DNA from: Circinella minor
Lineage: Eukaryota; Mucoromycota; Mucoromycetes; Mucorales; Lichtheimiaceae
Direction: 5' to 3'
DNA: 14,144 nt
Assembly: GCA_016758965.1 (NCBI GenBank)
Contig: JAEPRB010000546.1
Location: forward strand, 1 to 14,144
Each line of letters opens with the position of its first letter. The first letter of the stretch is position 1. The position numbers and the translations under genes are program-made. Shown in pieces: positions 8,782 to 14,144 of the stretch. The notes beneath the pieces were generated by a model. The model saw nothing but the letters and a program-made list of their open reading frames with translations. It searched no databases and had not been told where the DNA came from.

Positions 8782-8793
8782 CCCTCCCCTCTC
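8782..8793 (-). other. Candidate polypurine tract of the gypsy element
   Basis: The minus strand reads GAGAGGGGAGGG about 200 nt past the last pol codons, the expected location for the plus-strand primer of reverse transcription. A second, weaker candidate is the A-run ending GAGAGA at about 8924-8950. The GC-rich tract is preferred because the promoter-like LTR sequence lies beyond it. Confidence 0.45.
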
Positions 8794-9004
8794 AATATAA
8801 CGTCTTGAGAAAGGAACAGAGAATGAGAAAAAAGCGTCTGCAGCATTACTAGCTAAAAAAAAAATTGTAGAAAAAGAATCGTCTTTTCAAAAAAGAGTGA
8901 AGTAAAAAAAATAAAATAAAATAGTCTCTCTTTTTTTTTTTTTTTTTTTTGTAACACCAAAACCAAAAAGGAAAAATAACAAGAAAAAATACTTAATAAT
9001 ATTT

Positions 9005-9808
9005 TTATCGTCTTCGTAATTGTTTTAGTGGTCGTCCCCGTCGTCGCTTAGGTGGAGATACATCATCTCATACATCCTTAGCAGGTTGTTGCTTTGAAGT
9101 AAGATATTCTTGCAATATTTGTGGAGCATTTTCCAAATGCGTCGCTGATTCCCAAGTAGCTTCATTTAATGGATAGCCTTTCCATTTTACAAGGTACTGT
9201 AGCTTGTTTCTTTGTATACGATCGTCAAGAATAACTTCAACTTCAAATTCATCGTCAGAATTATTGGTAATCACAGGAGGAGGTCGTTCAGGTCGTCGAT
9301 CCTTATCGTCTGGTTCCAAATATTCCTTGAGAGCACTAATATGAAAAACATTATGTGCTTTAATCGTCGCCGGCAGATCAAGCTTATATGCAACTGAGCC
9401 AATCCGTTTTAATATTTTGTAAGGACCAGCCCACCGTGGAAGCAGTTTCTTAGTTGGTGCATTGGAATAAACATCAGGATTAAGATGTGCTGTCTTAACT
9501 AAAACTTGATTTCCAACTTCAAGCACCAAATCACGTCGTTTCTGGTTAGTATACATAGCTTGTCGTTCTGTTGCTTCTTTAATAGATTGAGTAACGTCGA
9601 TCCGAATGGCATCCAATCGCTTAGCAAGTGCATCAGCATAGGCATTATTTACTGCGTCATCACCTTGTTGGAGTGCTGGTGATACATGTCGTCCTAAATC
9701 CGCATAAAAAGGTGTCAATTTTATTGATGCATGCTTGGTATCATTATATGTATGTTCCAACACAGGAAGCCATTCATCCCATTCCTTCTGATTATATGCG
9801 ACGTAACG
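9005..9808 (-). pseudogene. Integrase C-terminus with GPY/F module, chromodomain and AT-hook-like tail
   Basis: Continues the integrase after an in-frame TGA at 9809-9811. The open part (9763-9068) has the end of the integrase core (LEHTYNDTKHASI), a GPY/F module (RWAGPYKILKRIGSVAYKLD, residues 110-129) and a chromodomain at about 173-225. The chromodomain shows the EVEVILDDR start, the LVKWKGYPLNEATWE core (W194, W204) and a terminal helix. Such domains guide integration to marked chromatin in chromoviruses. A TGA at 9068-9070 interrupts the frame. Twenty more codons run to TAA at 9007-9005 and encode PPKRRRGRPLK, an AT-hook-like RGRP core, suggesting the original protein ended there. Confidence 0.88.
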
Positions 9809-10612
9809 TCATAACATGTCTTCAAGACTGCGGTTTGTGCGCTCAGTCTGACCGTCTGATTCTGCGTGCATACTGGAAGAAAGTCGTCTCTGAACTCCTA
9901 ATAGTTTTGTTAAGGCCGTCCAAAATTTAGAAGTGAAGCATACGTCTCGATTTGATACAATGTCATTTGGCAATTCATGTTGTCGATATATTTCGCGCAA
10001 AAATAGGTGGGCAAAATCCTCTGCTATATCTGTCGTCTTGCAAGGAGCGAAATGAGCACGTTTCGAAAAGCGATCAACAAAAACAGCAATTGCATCAAAA
10101 TGGCGAGGCGTCTTGGGCAAATGTACAATAAAATCCACTGAAATAGAAGTCCATCGTCCTTCAGCTATTTGTAGCGGTTGAAGTAATCCGGCAGGTTTTT
10201 GATTCATCGACTTAGTCCATTGGTATAGGTCACAAGTAGCAATATAACATCGAACAGTCTTGTTTATATGTGGCCAAAAGTATGTCCGGCAAAGTCTTTC
10301 CATTGTGGCGTCAATACCTCTATGTCCTGCTACTGGTACATCATGAGCGTCATGTAAAATCGTATTTAGTAGCATTGGCATTCTTGGTACACAAAGAATT
10401 CTTCTTCCATCCATGTTACGATAAATAATACCATTGTCTAAAGAATATTCGTCATTATCATCATTTGTTCGTAACTTGGATAAGATATCAGCCCAAAAAG
10501 AATCATCAACATAATGCTTTGCACAGTCTTTGCCAAACGTCTCTCCCCTCACTGAAAGAACGATAGAATAAAGTTCTATTGAAACGTCTGGATGGGAAGG
10601 CTCTGAAGGAGG
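9809..10612 (-). pseudogene. Integrase N-terminal zinc domain and catalytic core
   Basis: Runs in frame from the RNase H segment (open frame 10948-9809, residues quoted from it). The zinc-binding HHCC region has H202, H209 and C239, but the last ligand is Tyr (CDLYQW, position 242) where the family has Cys. The core has the first catalytic Asp (SVDFIVHLP, D272) and the Glu of SDGQTER (E369). The second catalytic Asp, normally in SDRD, reads SNRD (N333), 35 residues before E369 as expected. Arg-to-Cys and Arg-to-Trp changes lie nearby (RDVCF, YQWTK). The frame ends at TGA 9809-9811, where the family usually has Arg after LEDML. Catalytically dead as read. Confidence 0.9.
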
Positions 10613-11534
10613 TCGTTTGGAGAGCGCGTCTGCACCGGTATTTTCTTCTTGAGGAATATGGTGCACGTCAAATTGATATGACATCAATTTTTCCAACAAG
10701 CGAATCTGACGTTTGGATAAATTCTTACTCTTGGAATGCATCGTCGATATCGCTCGATTATCAGTATATACTGTGAATTTTTTATTGTCGAGATGATGTC
10801 TCCATTGGTCAATACAATAAGAAACGGCCAATAACTCTTGTTCATGTACTGGGTAATTCAGCTCTGCACTTTTTAACATCCTTGAAGCATAGGCAACAGG
10901 GTGCAATAAACCGTCGTCCTGGACTTGACTGAGTGTTATATCAATCAAATATAATAAAAATAAAGAGACGTTAAAAAGTCAACGAGACCCAAAAGAACAA
11001 TAATTGAACTGAAGTTTATTAAAATAAAATATTATCTCTATTTATATGAATCTTATTATCGGTGGGATATATATTGATATGTGTATATAGCTATACGTAA
11101 GATTTAAATTTGTCATGGCCGTGTGAATTATAAATATAAGATTAATGATATTAAGATTAGACTTTGAGCAGTTGACGATATGATATATCTACGCAGCTGT
11201 TATCTGTTATCATTATAGAAGACGGACTTCTGTGTTCTTACAAATTATGGTCCAAATAGGGAAGTACACGAAATGTCAGCAAAGCATAATTAAAAATACG
11301 CTGTACTTTAATAATTAAAATGACAAATAATTATTTTTATGAATAATATGTGTTGGATACAACACTGAGAATACCACCAATTGCAACCGTAGATGCAGCG
11401 TCAGTATGCAAATAAAAATGGCGGTCAGGATCTGGAAGAGCCAAAACTGGTGTTGTGGTTAAACATCGCTTTAATTCAACAAAAGCTTTTTCACAATTAT
11501 CATCCCATTCCCAAGGTACATCTTTTCGAAGAAG
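10613..11534 (-). pseudogene. RNase H domain split by a solo LTR
   Basis: The 5' part (11534-11370) has the RT-RNaseH linker (VPWEWDDNCEKAF, then TPVLALPDPDRHF) and the first catalytic Asp in YLHTDA, ending at IGGI. The 3' part (10928-10613) resumes with SQVQDDGLLHPVAYASR and carries HEQELLAV, YTDNRAI and GADALSKR, which hold the remaining acidic residues. Between them lie the 431-bp LTR and a duplicated CTCAG. The ATG that seems to open the 10948-9809 frame is in the LTR end, not a real start. RNase H would normally remove the RNA strand during reverse transcription. Confidence 0.9.
10934..11364 (-). mobile_element. Solo LTR, 431 bp, inserted in gypsy RNase H
   Basis: The segment starts TGTTATATCA and ends GGATACAACA on the plus strand, giving TG...CA with partly inverted ends. 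The host target CTGAG is present on both sides (10929-10933 and 11365-11369), a perfect 5-bp target duplication. Removing the LTR and one copy rejoins the RNase H frame. The minus strand has TATAAATAG (11047-11039) followed by AATAAA (11020-11015), so its promoter points the same way as the gypsy element. It has no coding capacity. A 5-bp duplication and TGTTG-type end fit Ty1/copia or Ty3/gypsy LTRs; the superfamily is not resolved. Confidence 0.93.
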
Positions 11535-12542
11535 TCATGTCAAAGGAGTCGAAACCGTCGCATAACCATGACAATATTGCCTATAAAAATTACACAATCC
11601 CAAAAATGATTGAACGTCTGCAATATTTTTTAAAGTAGTCCACTTCTTAATAGCGTTAAGTTTATGTAGATCACACTTAACTTTATCACCAGATACGATA
11701 TGACCAAGGAATTCCAATTCCGTTTTTCCAAACTCACACTTAGAACTTTTTGCATAAAGTTTGTGTTGTCGAAGTCGGGTAAGTACGTCGCGAAGATGTT
11801 GAAGATGGTCGTCTGTTGACTTGCTATAAATAAGAATATCGTCCAAATAAATTATAACACAGACATCCAACAGGTTGTGAAAAATATCTTGCATTAAGCG
11901 CATAAAAGTACCAGGTGCTGACGTCGACCCAAAAGGCAGAACTGTGAATGCATAAGATCCATAGCACGTCAAAAAACTAGTCTTATCTTGGTCTTCTTTT
12001 CGTAAACGGATTTAATGATATCCACTGCATAAGTCAAGCTTCGAAAGAATACGAGCACCTCGAAGCTGAGCAATAAGATCGTCTGTTCGAACCAGTGAAT
12101 ATTTGTCCTTGATCGTCAACATGTTGAGAGCTCAATAGTCAACCACCATTCGTAAAGATCCATCCTTCTTACTTACAAAAAGCACAGGGCTACCGTAAGG
12201 AGCGTTGGAAGGGCGAATCCAACCTTTAGCAAGTAAATCGTCCAACGTCTTTTTTAATTCAGCTAATTCGCGAGTTGAAAGTCGGTAAAGACGTTGTGCT
12301 GGTGGTTTCGAGCCAGGTTCCAAAGGAATAGCATGGTCAACATGTCGTTTGGAAGGAAGACCAGGAGGTAAATCGTCTGGAAAGCAGTCGTTATATTCGT
12401 CCAACAATTGAGTCAAACCAGGTACCATAGCATTTTCACCATCGAAAATAATTTTTTCTGAATGCAGTACAACAAAACCGTCGTCATATAAATTATTTAT
12501 AAGTTTGTTGCTAGCACAATGCGAAACATACTGTACTTCCAT
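11535..12542 (-). pseudogene. Reverse transcriptase domain, three in-frame stops
   Basis: One reading frame covers the whole domain. The N-terminal part (12542-12132) has HVDHAIPLEPGSKPPAQR, the LAKGWIRPSNAPYGSPVLFV block and RMVVDY. TGA at 12132-12134 replaces the Arg of the conserved DYRALN motif. The middle part has [17 protein letters not shown], with TAA at 12012-12014 where Gln is expected and Cys where Arg is usual. The last part (11972-11535) has VLPFGSTSAPGTFMRLMQD, the polymerase motif YLDD (11849-11838), KCEFGKTELEFLGH and FLGLCNFYRQY. TGA at 11535-11537 follows PLT. YLDD is intact, so the stops, not active-site loss, inactivate it. Confidence 0.94.
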
Positions 12543-12578
12543 CGGTGAAGGTATTGAACGTGGTTTTACTGAATTAGT

Positions 12579-12911
12579 TCACCAGTTTATACCAGGATTT
12601 TCGTTGTAATGCCAGCTTTTTCCAAGAATAACGTCATGAGCATCGCTGCCAATACCAGAAAAAAGTCGTACAGATGAAGTGAAGTCGTCCATTACTACGG
12701 TTGCGTCCAAGTAGCATGTTGAATGAGTTTGATAGTCGTCTGCAAGTTTTAAGAAAGAACCAGGTGTTGAAAAAGTATTTTTAACCAGGTTTGATTTCTC
12801 AAGAAAAGACACCACCATGAAGTCATGTGTGGCACCACTATCAATCAGAATCCTAGCACTATGCCCATTTATAGTACCATCACGTCGGATTAAAATATGT
12901 TTTTCCTGCAT
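12579..12911 (-). pseudogene. Retropepsin-type aspartic protease
   Basis: The 110-codon frame has the active-site segment ILIDSGATHDFM (catalytic D24) and, near its end, DVILGKSWH, matching the ILG-x-x-W block of gypsy proteases. It normally processes Gag and Pol and acts as a dimer. It ends at TGA 12579-12581, but the same frame continues (TNSVKPRSIPSP) into the reverse transcriptase frame, so the stop breaks a once-continuous Pol. The ATG at 12911 may be internal to a Gag-Pol product rather than a true start. Confidence 0.88.
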
Positions 12912-13052
12912 ATTTTTTAAATTAATACCTCCATCTGAAAAACCACAAAAATAATCTGATTCACATATAAAATGAACGTCTTTATTGTGAAAAAAATTTG
13001 TACTAGATAATGTAATGTCTATACTAGTTTTCCTTGAGTTTTGGTCGGACCT

Positions 13053-13390
13053 TTACAGGCCCTCATTGCACTGAAAATCGTCTGCCGCTTTAACTAATAG
13101 TTGTTTATTTTTTATTTGCTCTTGGTCAGAAACGTTGCAAAATGAGACACCAACAGGGATGGGCTTGACTGTTGGTGAAATTAGTTTTTTTTATAGCCTT
13201 TTCCTTAGGGCGAGAAAAATGCTGACCACCATTATTATTATTATAGCGTCCACCATTATTTTTATTTTTTAGGTGTATAATCTTTAAACGTCGGGCAATC
13301 ACGTCCAAAATGGCCTTTTTCATATCACCTAAAGCATCGATTTTCTTCCAAAACCTTCTTAGAAGAAAGGCCACTTGCCTGTCCATTCTA
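13053..13390 (-). pseudogene. Gag C-terminus with broken zinc knuckle
   Basis: The minus strand at 13336-13295 encodes a CX2CX4HX4C nucleocapsid knuckle (CFR-x-YEKGHFGRDC), but its second Cys codon is TGA (13327-13325). The frame starts after TAG 13390-13388 with NGQASGLSSKKVLEEN and ends PTFKDYTPKK-TAA in an A-run. The coding sense resumes in another frame as an Asn/Gly-rich linker (GGRYNNNNGGQHFSRP). It shifts again to KPIPVGVSFCNVSDQEQ, ending NEGL at TAA 13055-13053. At least two frameshifts are therefore present. The capsid part of Gag is absent. Confidence 0.82.
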
Positions 13391-13403
13391 GGGTTATTCA
13401 TCT

Positions 13404-13447
13404 TATCCGCTATCCGCTCATCCGATCCGACTATCCGCTCTATCTGC
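13404..13447. repeat. Short ATCCGC-type repeat cluster at the gypsy 5' breakpoint
   Basis: Six spaced copies of ATCCGC, ATCCGA or ATCTGC occur in 44 bp immediately beyond the last recognisable gag codons. This GC-containing cluster differs from both the element and the A+T-rich flank. It may mark the junction where the 5' part of the element was lost or replaced. Confidence 0.6.
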
Positions 13448-13467
13448 AAGTGTTCATGTCTTTGGGG

Positions 13468-13494
13468 TTTTTTTTTTTTTTAAAAAAAAAAAAA
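13468..13494. repeat. T14-A13 perfect palindromic run
   Basis: Fourteen T are followed directly by thirteen A, forming a fully self-complementary stretch. It could be a joined pair of poly(A)/poly(T) tails, a slippage product, or an assembly artefact at a difficult homopolymer. Confidence 0.8.
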
Positions 13495-14027
13495 GTTGTT
13501 TCAAAAGAATATCAAAGTACTGCATTGAAAAAGCGAGTAATAATTTTAGTTAATTGAAAGTAGTAAATTATAAATATTGGAGAAAGTAGTTGATTCATTT
13601 GGGAGATCCCTTAAAACTTTTAGATCTATACTCATTATTTAACCTAATCCCGGAAATGCTGAATCCTAGTCATCATATCGTTTTTGTTTTGCTTATATCA
13701 CATAATATTCCGTTTTTGCAACAGCATTTGTTATAGATGATAGTAATAAGTTGTTGTTTTTATTTTTATTATCATATTTCTCATTATCCCTAATAATTCA
13801 ACTAATTCTAACAATAATTTATATATTGTTTCCATCCTCTTATCCTTATAGCAGTTGCCAAACAATCGTCTTCTAATGTTTAAAGAAAAAAGAGATAAAC
13901 TAACCCATTGCTATTAATATAACTGGCCCTTTATCAATAATTACAAAGAAAATCTAAAAACAGAAGCATGGATACTATTAAAAGTAATAATGGTAATAAT
14001 TATCGTTATTATCACCGTACACATTAG
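13495..14027. other. A+T-rich flank, nothing seen
   Basis: No open frame of note, tRNA box, LTR end or recognisable motif was found on either strand between the T/A palindrome and the terminal repeat cluster. Confidence 0.5.
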
Positions 14028-14144
14028 AAAAAAAATATTCGAAAAATATTCAACTATTCAAAAAAATATTCAAAAAATATTCAGATGTTTAAAAAATATT
14101 CAAATCGATAAATAAATATTTAAAAAATATTCAGAAAATATTCA
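14028..14144. repeat. AAAAAATATTCA-type short tandem array, runs off the window
   Basis: Seven exact AATATTC cores plus two variants (ACTATTC, AATATTT) occur at irregular 11-25 bp spacing to the last base. The array is probably incomplete in this window. Confidence 0.75.

Larger units (their letters stand above)
8782..13390 (-). mobile_element. Decayed Ty3/gypsy chromovirus, 5'-truncated
   Basis: Internal region of an LTR retrotransposon reading right to left: gag zinc knuckle, protease, reverse transcriptase, RNase H, integrase, GPY/F, chromodomain, AT-hook-like tail. RT-RNaseH-IN order with a C-terminal chromodomain identifies a chromovirus-type Ty3/gypsy element. It is inactive: seven in-frame stops, at least two frameshifts between gag and protease, and a solo LTR inserted in RNase H. 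Most of gag and the 5' LTR are absent, with a sequence change near 13390. GACGA/GTCGTC motifs are frequent, so the element is not globally CpG-depleted. Confidence 0.93.

Noticed and set aside
9628..11638. Plus-strand frames within the gypsy pol region (9628-9930, 10579-10776, 11393-11638)
   Set aside because: All are antisense to recognised integrase and RNase H coding sequence and have no motif of their own.
9068..12581. TGA read as Arg by an altered genetic code
   Set aside because: Ordinary CGA Arg codons are common in the same element, the KDZ gene needs no such reading and ends in TAA, and frameshifts plus a TAA show plain decay.
1..14144. tRNA or rRNA genes
   Set aside because: Scanning by eye for B-box-like GGTTCGANTCC and rRNA-like GC-rich blocks gave nothing convincing. 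A covariance-model search would be decisive.

Overview
The window is A+T-rich eukaryotic DNA made almost entirely of transposable elements, with no recognisable host gene. Short GT-AG introns of 59-93 nt, a KDZ transposase with a fungal-type cysteine cluster, and a chromodomain Ty3/gypsy element all suggest a fungus. The base composition and element mix fit an early-diverging lineage such as Mucoromycota. That placement is inference; no rRNA, tRNA or host marker is present to confirm it.

Region by region: 1-886 is A+T-rich with no gene seen. 887-4005 (minus) is a complete KDZ (Kyakuja-Dileera-Zisupton) transposase gene. I resolved it into 11 exons that join in one frame to 815 codons, with every expected motif present. 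4006-4888 is its upstream flank, with a locally GC-richer block and two adjacent perfect hairpins. 4889-5107 is a candidate short LTR. 5110-5560 is strikingly T-poor on the plus strand, and 5560-6338 is unassigned. 6339-6936 is a solo LTR (TGTTAC...GTAACA, CTAT repeats at its edges) that carries a 22-bp tandem array. 7337-8007 holds two abutting tandem arrays with 21-bp and 42-bp periods.

From about 8130 to 13390 (minus) lies a decayed Ty3/gypsy chromovirus. In coding order it has a gag zinc knuckle, protease, reverse transcriptase, RNase H, integrase, GPY/F, a chromodomain and a basic AT-hook-like tail, then a polypurine tract and a probable 3' LTR. Its RNase H is split by a 431-bp solo LTR (10934-11364) flanked by perfect 5-bp CTCAG target duplications. 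The 5' end (most of gag and the 5' LTR) is missing. 13391-14144 is A+T-rich flank ending in a short tandem array.

The main contrast is between the open, fully spliceable KDZ gene and the heavily mutated gypsy element. Five of the gypsy element's in-frame stops are TGA where an Arg CGA codon is the likely ancestor. Several missense changes are also CGN to TGN, which suggests decay by cytosine deamination. I found no clearly new multi-gene system. The most notable items are the intact KDZ gene, the nested insertion, the deamination-like decay and the coupled 21/42-bp and 22/44-bp repeat structures.
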